NCBI RefSeq assembly: GCF_025398735.1
Contig: NZ_CP104694.1
Coordinates: forward strand, 5,173,465-5,237,464
Length of the DNA: 64,000 nt
Direction of reading: 5' to 3'
Source: Tahibacter amnicola
GTDB taxonomy: Bacteria > Pseudomonadota > Gammaproteobacteria > Xanthomonadales > Rhodanobacteraceae
The stretch's first letter is position 1; every line of letters begins with the position of its first letter. Shown here in pieces: positions 34,421-44,337 of this stretch. A model generated the notes under the pieces. The model was not told the DNA's origin and made no database searches. It saw only the letters and a program-made list of their open reading frames with translations. Both the position numbers and the translations under genes were made by a program.

Positions 34421-37400
34421 ATGTACCGCGCGGCCCGAGCGTTTGCCCCACGCTCCCTGTCGATTCTCACCCTGCTTGCTGCCACTGTCCTCACGCTCGG
34501 TGGATGCGGTTCACCGCCGTCGGCACCGCCCGCGCCAGCGGTCTCCACCGGAACCACCAGCGTCGCTGAGACCCGGCCGGCAACACCATCGGAATTCACG
34601 GTTGCGTCGGCCCATGCCAAGCCCTACAACGGCCAGCTGGCGATCGTGCTGGAATTCTCCCAGCCGCTGGCCGGCGCCCTGGCTTTCGATCAGCTGATCA
34701 GCGTCAAGGACGCCAAGGGCGGCGTTGTCAGCGGCGCCTGGTCGCTGGATGAGGACGGCACCACGCTGCGCTTTCCGTACGTCAAGGCCAACGAAACCTA
34801 CTCGGTGACCTTTACCGGCGAGATCGCCGCCGCCGGCGGCAGCACCCTGCCGGCGAACTTCCGCCGCGACATATTCACCGGACCGCTGGAACCGGCGGTC
34901 GCCTTCGCATCACAGGGTCACGTATTGCCGGCACGCGATACACGCGGCCTGCCGCTGGTGTCGGTCAATGTGCGCGAAGTCGACGTGGAGTTCTTCCGCG
35001 TCCGCGAGAAGGAACTGAGCCAGTTCTTCGCCTCTTTCCAGGGCAATGGGCGCCGCTACGACTACCAGCTGGACTCGGACTACCACTACAGCGGCCGCAC
35101 GCCGCTCACCGCTATCGCCGACTCGGTCTACGCCAATCGCTTCACGGTGTCAGGCAAGGAGAACGAACGCGCGGTCACCTACCTGCCGATCCAGGATCTT
35201 CCGGAACTGAGCGTGCCGGGCGTGTATTTCGCCGTGCTCAAGCGCGCGGGGCGCTTCAAGGACGCCTGGGAGACCTGCTACTTCTTTGTGAGCGATATCG
35301 GCTTGCACACGCGTGTCTACAAGGAGCAACTGTTCGTTCACACCGCCTCGCTCAAAAGCGGCGTCGCGACCTCTGGCGTCGACATTGACATCCTCGACAA
35401 GAAGGGCGAGACCATCGTCAGCGCCAGGACTGACGACGACGGCAATGCGCTGATTCCGTACAAGCTCGACGCCAGCCACGTGGTGGTCGCGCGCCACGGA
35501 CGCGACATTTCCCTGCTGCCGATGAACCAACCGGCGCTGGATCTTTCCGACTTCGTCGTCGCCGGCCGCAAGCAGACCTGGTTCGACGTGTTCGCCTGGT
35601 CCGGTCGCGACCTGTATCGCCCGGGCGAAACCTTGCGGCTGTCGGCACTGCTGCGCGACTTCGACGGCAAGCCGATTGATCCGCAGCCCTTGTTCCTGAC
35701 GCTCAAGCAACCGGATGGCAAGACCTGGGCGCAGGCCAGGCTCGAGCCACGGGACCTGGGACTGGTGGAATGGTCATACGAGCTGCCCGCGGATGTACCG
35801 ACGGGCCGCTGGCAGGTGGAATTCCGCGTCGACCCGGCGGCCAAGGAAGCCAGCCAGGCCATCACCTTCCGCGTGGAGGAATTCCTGCCCGAACGCCTGA
35901 AACTGGCCCTGGATTCCACCGCGGCGCGGCTGCGTCCCGGCGAGGCTTTGCCGCTGTCCGTCGAAGGCGACTATCTCTACGGCGCGCCGGCCAGTGGCAA
36001 TCGATTCACGGCCCGGCTGACGCTGGCCAACGAGACCCATCCCGTGGAGAAGCTCAAGGATTATCACTTCGGCGATCCCACGCTGGAGCTGCCCAAGGGC
36101 GCCAAGGATGTGATCGACCAGGCACTGGACAACGACGGCAAGCTCACCGCCAGCGTACCCCTGGCGGCCGCCGCGCTGCCAGCGGCGCCGATCAGCGCCA
36201 TCATTTCAGGCAGCGTCTACGAAAGTGGCGGACGCACCGTCACGCGCACGCTCAAACGCACGCAATGGCCGGCCGACACGCTGGTCGGCGTGCATCCCTT
36301 GTTCGACCTGAAGGACGGCGCGCCCGCCAACGGCAGCGCCGGCTTCCAGATCGTGCGCAGCGATGCGGAAGGACAGCTCGCCGCCGGCACCGTCAAGGTG
36401 ACGCTGGTTCGCGAAGAGCGCGACTATCACTGGAACTACGATCGCGACAGCGGCTGGCGATTTGATTTCACGCGCCACTACATGGCCGGCGACACCCGCG
36501 AAGTGACGCTGGACGCCGGACAGGCCGGCAAGATCGAGTTCCCGGTGACCTGGGGCAACTACCGCCTCGAAGTGCTCGATCCCGCCACGGGACTGACCAT
36601 GCGGTTCCCGTTCGTTGCCGGCTGGAGCTACGACAACGACAACGCCGGCAAGGAGGCACGTCCGGACAAGGTCAAGCTGGCACTGGACAAATCGCAGTAC
36701 CGCGCCGGCGATACGCTCAAGGTCACCGTCACACCGCCCCAGGGAGCAACGGGCATCCTGCTGGTGGAAAGTGACCGCCTGCTGCTGGCCAGGACGATCC
36801 AGGTGAAAGATCGCGCCGAGTTCGAACTGCCGGTCACAGCGGACTGGGAACGTCACGACGTCTACATCAGCACCATTCTCCTGCGCGGCGGCTCGGCCAG
36901 TTCGAAGGTGACACCGGCGCGCGCGGTGGGCGTGGTGCACGTGCCGATGGACCGCGGCGATCGCAAGGTGGCGGTAACGGTCACCGCACCCGAATCGATG
37001 AAGCCCGAGACGGACATGGCCGTCACGGTCAAGGCGCCGGCCCTGGCAGGACAGAAGGCCTACGTCACGGTCAGCGCCGTGGACGTGGGCATTCTCAACA
37101 TCACCCAGTTTCCGCTGCCGGACGCAACAGCGTGGTTCTTCGGCCAGCGCCGTCTTGGTGTGGACGCCTACGACCTCTACGGCCGCGTCATCGAAAGTTT
37201 CGAGGGCAGCACTGCACGCCTGCGTTACGGCGGCGACCTGTTGCTGTCGGCCCTGCCGCAGGCGCGCCGCCCGACCGCAAAAGTGAAAACCGTCGATTTG
37301 TATTCCGGCCCGGTGCAGCTCGATGCCCAGGGTACCGCAGAGGTCACGCTCGCCGTACCGGATTTCAACGGCACGCTGCGCGTCGCCACGCTGGTGTTCG

Positions 37401-39373
37401 GCGCCGACCGGTACGGCAACGCCCAGGCGGAGACGATCGTGCGCGCACCGTTGGTGGCGGAAGTCTCGTCGCCGCGCGCGCTCGCACCGGGCGACAAGGC
37501 CGTACTGACCCTGGATGTCACCAATTTCTCGGGTATCGCGCAGGATGTCGACTTGCGCGTCGAAGCTACCGCGCCGCTGCGTGTCGACAATGGCCGTCGT
37601 GCGATCCGACTCGACGACGGCGCGAAATCAACCGCGCAGTTCCCGCTGTCGGCCGGTGAAGGCAACGGCATCGGCCATTTCCGGCTGGTGGCGAAAGCGG
37701 GCGACATCCGTATCGAGCGAGACTATGAAATCGCGATCCGTCCGGCCTGGCCGTCGGTGGTGCTGTCCACGCCGCGGGCGCTGGAAACGGCCACTCCCAT
37801 CTCGCTCGGAGAAGGCAGCTACGCAGGCCTGATGCCCAGCACGGTGGCAGCCAGCATCAGCGTCAGCCGCCTGCCACCCCTGCCGTTTGCCAGCGCCATG
37901 CGCCACCTGCTGGACTATGCCTACGGCTGTATCGAGCAGACGACGAGCAAGGCGTATGGCCTGCTTGCGCTGGACGAGGCACACGCGAAGATCCTCGGCC
38001 TCGCACCGGTGCCGGAAGCGGCCCGTCGCGACCGTATCGCCAGGGCCATCAGCCGCATTTCGTCCATGCAGATTCCCTCGGGGCACTTCTCCATGTGGGG
38101 CGGTGACAGTCACGTCAACGAGATGCTGACGCCCTACGTCACGGAGTTCCTGCTCGACGCGCGCGACAGTGGTTTTGCGGTGCCGGAGGAGATGCTGCAA
38201 CGCTCCCTCAAGCGCCTCAATGACGATCTGCTTTCCGGCGGGCATCCCTACTATTCCTATGATCATCCCGATCACCTGCGGTTCGCCGACCAGGCCTGGT
38301 CCGCCTACGTGCTCGCCCGGGTACAACGGGCGCCGCTGGGCACATTACGCACGCTGTTCGACAACGAACGCCAGAAATCCATTACCGCCCTGCCGCTGGT
38401 GCACCTGGGCATAGCGCTGACGCTGCAAGGCGACAAGGTCCGCGGCGAAAAGGCCATCGCCGAGGCTTTTGCCAAGAAAGTGGAACGGCCAGCCTGGCTC
38501 GGTGACTACGGTTCCGACCTGCGCGATACCGCGCTGATGGTGGCATTGCTGCACCAGTTCGACCTGGCAACTCCGGAACACGCTGCGCGCGTTGTCCAGC
38601 TGGGCCGCGAGCTGGTGGCCCGACGCCAGGAGAAGACGGACAAGCACGCCGCCCGCATCTGGCTGAGCACCCAGGACCAGGTTGCCATCGCCCGTCTCGG
38701 CAAGCAGCTCGTCGCCGGCAACACCGCCGCGATCGAAGGCAAGCTCGTCATCGGCGGCACGACGACGCCACTCGTCTCACCGGCCTTGTGGACGCGCACC
38801 TTCACGCCGGCAGAGATCGCCTCTGGCGTGCGCATCGAACCGGCCGGCGAGGGGCCGTTCTATGTCTCCGAGGACGTCGCCGGCATTCCCAACCAGGCGC
38901 CACCGCCCGATGAGAACGCCGTCTTCATCCGCCGTCGCTGGTACACCCTTGATGGCGCCGAATGGAAAGGCACCTCGCTCAAGGAAGGCGAAGGACTGAT
39001 CGTCGGCATCCAGCTGGAAGCACGCCAGGCAATGAAAGACGCCCTGCTGGTCGATTTGCTGCCGGCCGGCCTGGAACTGGAGAATTTCAATCTCACCGAC
39101 TCCAGGCAGTGGGCCGACGTCGTGGTCAACGGCGTGCAGGTGGCCGAACGGGCGTATGCCGCCGACGTGACGCACGAGGAATTCCGCGACGACCGCTATG
39201 TCGCTGCGCTCAGCCTTCAGAAGGGCCAGAAGGCGAACGTGTTCTACCTCGTCCGCGCGGTGTCGCCGGGCACCTTTGTCGTTCCGCCGACATCGGTGGA
39301 AGACATGTACCGCCCGCAACTGCGCGCGATCGGTGAAAGCGTTCCGGCGACCATCGAGGTACGCGAGCCGTGA
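34421..39373 (+). CDS. Bacterial alpha-2-macroglobulin family lipoprotein
   Basis: The 1650-residue product is a periplasmic protease-trapping protein like E. coli YfhM. Its signal peptide ends in a lipobox (LGGC, Cys29), so it should be lipid-anchored. Macroglobulin-like domains follow, including VFAWSGRDLYRPGETLRLSALLRD. The thioester motif is YAYGCIEQTTS with Cys about residue 1170, so the reactive Cys-Gln bond can form. The thioester domain is an alpha/alpha toroid that continues to about residue 1450. ATG 34421 has AGGTG eight bases upstream, and the upstream extension of the frame has none. The gene overlaps pbpC by GTGA. The pair is thought to guard peptidoglycan repair when the outer membrane is breached. 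Confidence 0.93.
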   Translation: MYRAARAFAPRSLSILTLLAATVLTLGGCGSPPSAPPAPAVSTGTTSVAETRPATPSEFTVASAHAKPYNGQLAIVLEFSQPLAGALAFDQLISVKDAKGGVVSGAWSLDEDGTTLRFPYVKANETYSVTFTGEIAAAGGSTLPANFRRDIFTGPLEPAVAFASQGHVLPARDTRGLPLVSVNVREVDVEFFRVREKELSQFFASFQGNGRRYDYQLDSDYHYSGRTPLTAIADSVYANRFTVSGKENERAVTYLPIQDLPELSVPGVYFAVLKRAGRFKDAWETCYFFVSDIGLHTRVYKEQLFVHTASLKSGVATSGVDIDILDKKGETIVSARTDDDGNALIPYKLDASHVVVARHGRDISLLPMNQPALDLSDFVVAGRKQTWFDVFAWSGRDLYRPGETLRLSALLRDFDGKPIDPQPLFLTLKQPDGKTWAQARLEPRDLGLVEWSYELPADVPTGRWQVEFRVDPAAKEASQAITFRVEEFLPERLKLALDSTAARLRPGEALPLSVEGDYLYGAPASGNRFTARLTLANETHPVEKLKDYHFGDPTLELPKGAKDVIDQALDNDGKLTASVPLAAAALPAAPISAIISGSVYESGGRTVTRTLKRTQWPADTLVGVHPLFDLKDGAPANGSAGFQIVRSDAEGQLAAGTVKVTLVREERDYHWNYDRDSGWRFDFTRHYMAGDTREVTLDAGQAGKIEFPVTWGNYRLEVLDPATGLTMRFPFVAGWSYDNDNAGKEARPDKVKLALDKSQYRAGDTLKVTVTPPQGATGILLVESDRLLLARTIQVKDRAEFELPVTADWERHDVYISTILLRGGSASSKVTPARAVGVVHVPMDRGDRKVAVTVTAPESMKPETDMAVTVKAPALAGQKAYVTVSAVDVGILNITQFPLPDATAWFFGQRRLGVDAYDLYGRVIESFEGSTARLRYGGDLLLSALPQARRPTAKVKTVDLYSGPVQLDAQGTAEVTLAVPDFNGTLRVATLVFGADRYGNAQAETIVRAPLVAEVSSPRALAPGDKAVLTLDVTNFSGIAQDVDLRVEATAPLRVDNGRRAIRLDDGAKSTAQFPLSAGEGNGIGHFRLVAKAGDIRIERDYEIAIRPAWPSVVLSTPRALETATPISLGEGSYAGLMPSTVAASISVSRLPPLPFASAMRHLLDYAYGCIEQTTSKAYGLLALDEAHAKILGLAPVPEAARRDRIARAISRISSMQIPSGHFSMWGGDSHVNEMLTPYVTEFLLDARDSGFAVPEEMLQRSLKRLNDDLLSGGHPYYSYDHPDHLRFADQAWSAYVLARVQRAPLGTLRTLFDNERQKSITALPLVHLGIALTLQGDKVRGEKAIAEAFAKKVERPAWLGDYGSDLRDTALMVALLHQFDLATPEHAARVVQLGRELVARRQEKTDKHAARIWLSTQDQVAIARLGKQLVAGNTAAIEGKLVIGGTTTPLVSPALWTRTFTPAEIASGVRIEPAGEGPFYVSEDVAGIPNQAPPPDENAVFIRRRWYTLDGAEWKGTSLKEGEGLIVGIQLEARQAMKDALLVDLLPAGLELENFNLTDSRQWADVVVNGVQVAERAYAADVTHEEFRDDRYVAALSLQKGQKANVFYLVRAVSPGTFVVPPTSVEDMYRPQLRAIGESVPATIEVREP

Positions 39374-41739
39374 GCCATCCGGTCCGGCAACGACGCGCCG
39401 CGGCGATGCGCCGATGGGCGCGTCGCATGGTGGCGTGCACAGCCGGCGTCCTGCTGCTGGCCGTGGTGCTGGACCGGGTATTTCCCCTGCCCTTGCCGGA
39501 TCCGACCACCGGCAGCACCGTGGTGCTGGCGCGCGACGGCACGCCGTTGCGCGCCTTTCCGGACGAGAGCGGCCTCTGGCGCTATCCGGTCACGCCGGAG
39601 GACGTTTCGCCGCTCTACCTGGATGCCTTGCTCACCTACGAGGACCGCTGGTTCCATCACCACCCGGGCGTGAACCCGGGATCGATGCTGCGGGCGGTGG
39701 GCCAGGCAATCTGGCACCGGCGCACGATTTCCGGCGGCTCGACGCTGTCGATGCAGGTGGCACGGATTCTCGAGCCGCATTCGCGCACGCCGTGGGGGAA
39801 AGTGCACCAGATGCTGCGCGCCCTGCAATTGGAGGCCCACCTGGACAAACGCCAGATCCTGGGCCTGTACCTGACCTACGCGCCGTTTGGCGGGACCATC
39901 CAGGGTGTGGAAGCGGCCTCCTGGGCCTACCTGGGAAAGTCGGCACGGCACCTGAGTCATGCGGAAGCGGCCCTGCTTGCCGTGCTGCCGCAATCGCCCA
40001 GCCGCCTGCGTCCCGACCGCCATGCCGCGCGCGCCCAGGTCGCCCGTGACAAGGTGCTGCGGCGCATGGCAACGCTCGGACGCTGGAGCGAAGCCGTCAC
40101 GCGCGACGCCATGCTGGAAAATGTCGCTGCTCGCGCCCTGGAGCCTCCGATGCAGGCGGCGCTGCTCGCCGAACGCCTGGCGCAGGCAGCGCCGCAACGC
40201 CGCGTCATTGCCACGACCATCGATCGCGAATTGCAGGCGGCGATGGAGACGCGGGTGAGCACCTACCTGGGCCGACTACCGGAACGCACCTCGGCCGCCG
40301 TGCTGGTCGTGGATAATTCCACGTTGGAAACCCTGGCTTATGTCGGGTCCGGCGCGTTCGGCGACCCGACGCGGCTGGGTCACGTGGACATGATCCAGGC
40401 CGTGCGGTCGCCCGGATCCACGCTCAAGCCTTTCCTCTACGCGCTGGCCATCGAAGACGGCCTGATTCACTCCGAGAGCCTGTTGATCGACGCGCCGCAG
40501 GCCTTCGGGGATTACCGCCCCGGCAATTTCGACCTGGCGTTCAACGGCCCGGTGGCTGCCGCCGACGCGCTGCGCCTGTCGCTGAACGTGCCCGCAGTCG
40601 ACCTGCTGGATCGCGTCGGTCCAAGCCGGTTTGCGGCGCGCCTGTCGCATGCCGGGGCGAATCTCCAGTTTCCCCGTGGTGCTGATCCGAACCTTGCGCT
40701 GATCCTGGGCGGAACCGGCACCCGCCTGGAAGATCTGGTGGGCGCCTACGCTGCGTTCAACCGCCGCGGCCTGGCCGGGGCAGTGCGCTACACAATAGAT
40801 ACGCCGCTCGTCGAACGACGCCTGATGGACGAAGGCGCCGCGTGGATCGTGCGCGACATCCTCGAAGCCAACGGTCAGCCGGGCGTTCAGCGGGAAACCT
40901 TCGACCCGGGCCGGCGCGCACGCATGGCCTGGAAAACCGGCACCAGCTTCGGCTACCGCGATGCATGGGCGATCGGTTCCACCCGGGCCTACACGGTTGG
41001 CGTATGGATCGGACGTCCCGACGGCACGCCCATGCCCGGCCAGTACGGCGCTATCACGGCCCTTCCGCTGCTGCTCCAGGCGAATGACAGCCTGCCGCGT
41101 CGCGCCGCGGATGCAACGCCGCCCGTGCCGCCGCCGAACGTGGCGCAGGTCGACATCTGCTGGCCGCTGGGCCTGCCGCTGGACCCGGCCAGGCCGCAGC
41201 TGTGCCACAAGAAGCGCACCGCCTGGATCCTCGACGGCGCGACGCCGCCCACGCTGCCGGAACGCGACGCCGCGCAGTGGTCATCCCCGCTGCTGAACGT
41301 GCGGGTCGATGCGCGGACCAACCAGCGCCTGACGGGCGATTGCCGCGCGCCCCGGGAGACACTGCGAGCGATTGCGCGCTGGCCCGCACTGGCACAGCCG
41401 TGGCTCGATGCGGATCTGCGTCGCCGTTCGTCCCTGCCACCGCGACGTGCCGGTTGCGTCGACGACGGTCTCGAACAGACGCTCAGCCTACGTATCGACG
41501 GGGTTCGCGATGGCGCCACGCTGATGCGCGCACCGGGCAGTGCAACCGCACCGCGGCTCGCCCTGCGTGCCCTGGGTGTGCAGGGACGGGTGCGCTGGCT
41601 GGTGGACGGACGGCTGGCCGCCGACCTGGATTCGGCCAAACCCTTTGAGCACGAATACACCGCGAGCGGCGAACACACGGTGACGGCGCTCGCCGCCGGC
41701 GGCAGCTACGCCCGCGTGGACTTTCTGGTCAGCCAGTAG
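39370..41739 (+). CDS. pbpC: Penicillin-binding protein 1C
   Basis: The 789-residue product begins with a cytosolic basic tail and one membrane segment (about residues 20-37). The glycosyltransferase domain follows with TYEDRWFHHHPGVNPGSMLRA, which holds the catalytic Glu, and GGSTLSMQVARIL. The transpeptidase domain has SPGSTLKPFLYAL (SxxK), RLSLNVPAV (SxN) and MAWKTGTSFGYRDAW (KTG). The C-terminal BiPBP_C-type domain, from about residue 690, is typical of PbpC. The start GTG overlaps the stop of the macroglobulin gene. Together they match the conserved yfhM-pbpC pair. The enzyme polymerises and cross-links peptidoglycan in the periplasm. The gene ends 3 bases before the convergent DUF6587-type gene. 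Confidence 0.95.
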   Translation: MSHPVRQRRAAAMRRWARRMVACTAGVLLLAVVLDRVFPLPLPDPTTGSTVVLARDGTPLRAFPDESGLWRYPVTPEDVSPLYLDALLTYEDRWFHHHPGVNPGSMLRAVGQAIWHRRTISGGSTLSMQVARILEPHSRTPWGKVHQMLRALQLEAHLDKRQILGLYLTYAPFGGTIQGVEAASWAYLGKSARHLSHAEAALLAVLPQSPSRLRPDRHAARAQVARDKVLRRMATLGRWSEAVTRDAMLENVAARALEPPMQAALLAERLAQAAPQRRVIATTIDRELQAAMETRVSTYLGRLPERTSAAVLVVDNSTLETLAYVGSGAFGDPTRLGHVDMIQAVRSPGSTLKPFLYALAIEDGLIHSESLLIDAPQAFGDYRPGNFDLAFNGPVAAADALRLSLNVPAVDLLDRVGPSRFAARLSHAGANLQFPRGADPNLALILGGTGTRLEDLVGAYAAFNRRGLAGAVRYTIDTPLVERRLMDEGAAWIVRDILEANGQPGVQRETFDPGRRARMAWKTGTSFGYRDAWAIGSTRAYTVGVWIGRPDGTPMPGQYGAITALPLLLQANDSLPRRAADATPPVPPPNVAQVDICWPLGLPLDPARPQLCHKKRTAWILDGATPPTLPERDAAQWSSPLLNVRVDARTNQRLTGDCRAPRETLRAIARWPALAQPWLDADLRRRSSLPPRRAGCVDDGLEQTLSLRIDGVRDGATLMRAPGSATAPRLALRALGVQGRVRWLVDGRLAADLDSAKPFEHEYTASGEHTVTALAAGGSYARVDFLVSQ

Positions 41740-41742
41740 CGA

Positions 41743-42060
41743 TCACCGCAACGGGCGTGGCGGTGCCAGCGGCATGACGGCGACGTCCTGGGCAGGTACC
41801 GACGTCGTCGGGCAGGCGCCACAACGGCTGCATCCGCCCGAGCTGCCGCAGGCGCCGCCCACTGCCGCGGGAATCGCCTGGCGCAGGCCGTGGCCGGCGC
41901 GGCGCACGACGGCCAGCGACGACCGCTCCAGCGGCCGGCTCAGCATCGCCAGCAACCGTCCAAACACGGATGGTGCCAGCCGGCGCAGCGTCGAGACCGC
42001 GCTGACGCCAACCACCACGGCGATGATGACGTATTGCACCATCAGGCCAGTCTCGCTCAT
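41743..42060 (-). CDS. Small Cys-rich membrane protein of the feo operon (DUF6587-like)
   Basis: The 105-residue product starts at 42060, overlapping the feoB stop (ATGA). Residues 6-22 are a hydrophobic segment (VQYVIIAVVVGVSAVS), so it is probably anchored in the inner membrane. Near residues 70-85 it has CGSSGGCSRCGAC, a four-Cys cluster that could bind iron or an Fe-S centre. It resembles the DUF6587 proteins that follow feoB in xanthomonad-type genomes. It occupies the place of FeoC in enteric bacteria but lacks the winged-helix pattern. A role in FeoB function is inferred from coupling only. Confidence 0.75.
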   Translation of the reverse strand: MSETGLMVQYVIIAVVVGVSAVSTLRRLAPSVFGRLLAMLSRPLERSSLAVVRRAGHGLRQAIPAAVGGACGSSGGCSRCGACPTTSVPAQDVAVMPLAPPRPLR

Positions 42061-43886
42061 GTCAGTGCCCGGGTGATCTGGAAAGTCAGGAACGCGGCGA
42101 AATAGGCCAGCGCGAAAAGATAGCCCGCGGCAAGCCAGACGTTGCGCCAGGAATTGGTTTCGCGCCGGATCGTCGCCAGGGTGGACAGGCACTGCGGCGC
42201 AAACACATACCACGCCAGCAGGGACAGTGCCGTGGCCAGCGACCACTGCGTCGCAATCACCGGCCCCAGCTGCTGGGCAATCGTGTCATCAGTACCGGAC
42301 ATCGCGTACACCGTGCCGAGTGCCGACACCGCCACCTCGCGCGCGGCCAGGCCGGGGATCAGCGCAATGCAGATCTGCCAGTTGAATCCGATCGGTGCGA
42401 ACACGTATTCCAGGGCGCGGCCGATGCGGCCGGCCAGGCTGTAGTCGATGGCAGGCCCCGTCGCCCCTTCGGGCGGCGCGGGGAAAGTCGACAGGAACCA
42501 CAGCAATACGGTAAGCGCCAGGATGATCGTTCCCACGCGCTTGACGAAGATCCCGGTGCGCTCCCACAAACCCAGCAGCAGGTCGCGCGGATGCGGCAAC
42601 CGGTAGGACGGCAGTTCCATGATCAGCGCGTGCTCGCTGCGATCGCGACGCAGTCGCTTCATCACCCAGGCCACGGCCAGCGCACCGGCGATGCCCGCCA
42701 CATAGAGCGCGAACAGCACCACGCCCTGCAGGTTGAAGATGCCCCACACCGTGCGCTGGGGAATGAACGCGGCGATCAGCAAGGTATAGACCGGAAGGCG
42801 CGCCGAGCAGGTCATCAGCGGCGCCACCAGGATGGTGGTCAGGCGGTCACGCGGGTCCTGGATACTGCGGGTGGCCATGATGCCGGGAATGGCGCAGGCA
42901 AAACTCGACAGCAGCGGGATGAAGGAACGGCCACTCAATCCCACCTTGAACATCAGGCGGTCGAGCAGGAAGGCGGCGCGCGGCAGATAGCCGGATTCTT
43001 CCAACGCGAGGATGAAAAAGAACAGGATCAGGATCTGGGGCAGGAACACGAGTACCGCGCCCAGTCCGGCGAACAGGCCGTCGTTGATCAGGCTGTGCAA
43101 AGGCCCTTGCGGCAGCGCTGAAGACGACCAGGCACCCAGCGCCTTGATGCCCCCTTCGATGCCTTCCATGAGCGGCTCGGCCCAGGAAAAAACACTCTGG
43201 AAGATCAGGAACATCAGCACGGCCAGGATCATCAGCCCCCAGGCGGGATGCAGCACGACGCGGTCGATCGCGTCATCGAACACAGCGGTTCGCCGCGGCA
43301 TCGTCACCGCCTGCGACAGCAGCTGGCGGACCTGGGCGTGCGGATCACCTGCCGCTGCCTCGCCAGGTGCGGGTGCGGAAACATCCAGGTCCAGCCGCTC
43401 GATCAACGGACGCGCGCCACCGCGGCGCACGGCGACCGTTTCGATCACCGGCACGCCCAGCTCGCGCTCGAGTGCCGCGACGTCAATCCGGATACCTCGA
43501 CGCTGCGCCGCATCGACCATGTTGAGCGCCACTACCATCGGCAGGCCCAGGGCGCGCACTTCGAGCACGAACCGCAGATGCAGGCGCAGGTTGGTCGCAT
43601 CAGCGACGCAGACCAGGAGATCCGGGCGCGATTCACCCGGGAAGACGCCCAGGCAGATGTCGCGGGTGATGGCTTCGTCGGGGCTGGTGGCGTCCAGGCT
43701 GTAGGTGCCCGGCAGGTCGAGCAGCTCGACGCTGCGGCCCGACGGCGCCACGTAACGGCCCTGCTTGCGCTCGACCGTCACGCCGGCGTAGTTGGCGACC
43801 TTCTGGCGGCTGCCGGTCAGGAGATTGAACAGCGCGGTCTTGCCGCAGTTGGGATTGCCGACCAGTGCGATACGCAAGGCTGTCAT
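42057..43886 (-). CDS. feoB: Ferrous iron transporter FeoB
   Basis: The 609-residue product is the inner-membrane Fe(II) permease. Its N-terminal G domain has GNPNCGKTALFNLLTG (G1), ELLDLPGTYSLD (G3) and VALNMVDAA (G4). The membrane part holds two Gate repeats, including LSSFACAIPGIMATR and IPGLAAREVAVSALGTVYA, with about ten membrane segments. The protein is shorter than E. coli FeoB (773), as in many related bacteria. ATG 43886 is used; the frame to 43919 overlaps feoA. It lies 4 bases after feoA and overlaps the next gene. The operon is preceded by a Fur-like box. Confidence 0.95.
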   Translation of the reverse strand: MTALRIALVGNPNCGKTALFNLLTGSRQKVANYAGVTVERKQGRYVAPSGRSVELLDLPGTYSLDATSPDEAITRDICLGVFPGESRPDLLVCVADATNLRLHLRFVLEVRALGLPMVVALNMVDAAQRRGIRIDVAALERELGVPVIETVAVRRGGARPLIERLDLDVSAPAPGEAAAGDPHAQVRQLLSQAVTMPRRTAVFDDAIDRVVLHPAWGLMILAVLMFLIFQSVFSWAEPLMEGIEGGIKALGAWSSSALPQGPLHSLINDGLFAGLGAVLVFLPQILILFFFILALEESGYLPRAAFLLDRLMFKVGLSGRSFIPLLSSFACAIPGIMATRSIQDPRDRLTTILVAPLMTCSARLPVYTLLIAAFIPQRTVWGIFNLQGVVLFALYVAGIAGALAVAWVMKRLRRDRSEHALIMELPSYRLPHPRDLLLGLWERTGIFVKRVGTIILALTVLLWFLSTFPAPPEGATGPAIDYSLAGRIGRALEYVFAPIGFNWQICIALIPGLAAREVAVSALGTVYAMSGTDDTIAQQLGPVIATQWSLATALSLLAWYVFAPQCLSTLATIRRETNSWRNVWLAAGYLFALAYFAAFLTFQITRALT

Positions 43887-43890
43887 GGGA

Positions 43891-44133
43891 TCACACCGCC
43901 GCGGGAGCCAGGAAGACACGGGCGGCCTCGGTCAGCCGCAACGCGAAACGGGTGAATCCGACCTGCACCAGCAGCGGGTCGCCACCGACCGGGCCGCGCG
44001 CCACCAGGCGCACTTCCTCGCCGGCCACGAAGCCCAGGTCGCGCAGGCGCCGCGCGATCGGATCGGCCGGCGAAGCATCCTCGACATGCCGCACAGTGGC
44101 GCTGGCACCAAGACTGAGTTCCGACAGGCGCAC
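43891..44133 (-). CDS. feoA: FeoA family ferrous iron transport protein
   Basis: The 80-residue product is an SH3-like small protein that supports FeoB. It reads VRLSELSLGASATVRHVED at the start and IARRLRDLGFVAGEEVRLVARGP in the middle, the classic FeoA fold signature. The start is a GTG at 44133, since no ATG occurs near the conserved start. The open frame extends upstream to 44538 without family similarity. The stop lies 4 bases before feoB. Iron control through the Fur-like box at 44150-44169 is expected. Confidence 0.92.
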   Translation of the reverse strand: MRLSELSLGASATVRHVEDASPADPIARRLRDLGFVAGEEVRLVARGPVGGDPLLVQVGFTRFALRLTEAARVFLAPAAV

Positions 44134-44149
44134 GGTCGATCCGGCCTTA

Positions 44150-44172
44150 AATAAGAATGGTTCTCGATTATA
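44150..44172 (-). promoter_or_regulatory. Fur-like box overlapping the feoA -10 element
   Basis: AATAAGAATGGTTCTCGATT (44150-44169) is close to the Fur consensus form AATGAGAATNATTCTCATT, with the AGAAT and TTCTC core in inverted arrangement. On the minus strand a perfect TATAAT lies at 44167-44172, so bound Fur would cover the -10 and start point. The distance to the feoA start codon is about 17-35 bases. Confidence 0.65.
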
Positions 44173-44337
44173 TCCGCATTTGAGGCTGGAAAGCGGTGGT
44201 GCGCGGCATTGCGCCCTTGCCGGAGCGTCGGCCGGCGCTTCAGCCACCGGCGAGCCACGGCACGGGCGACGCGCTGGCGTCTTGCCTCCACCCGCCGCGC
44301 GGCCGCAGTTATCATGCGGGTTTGCCGGAGGTTCCTG

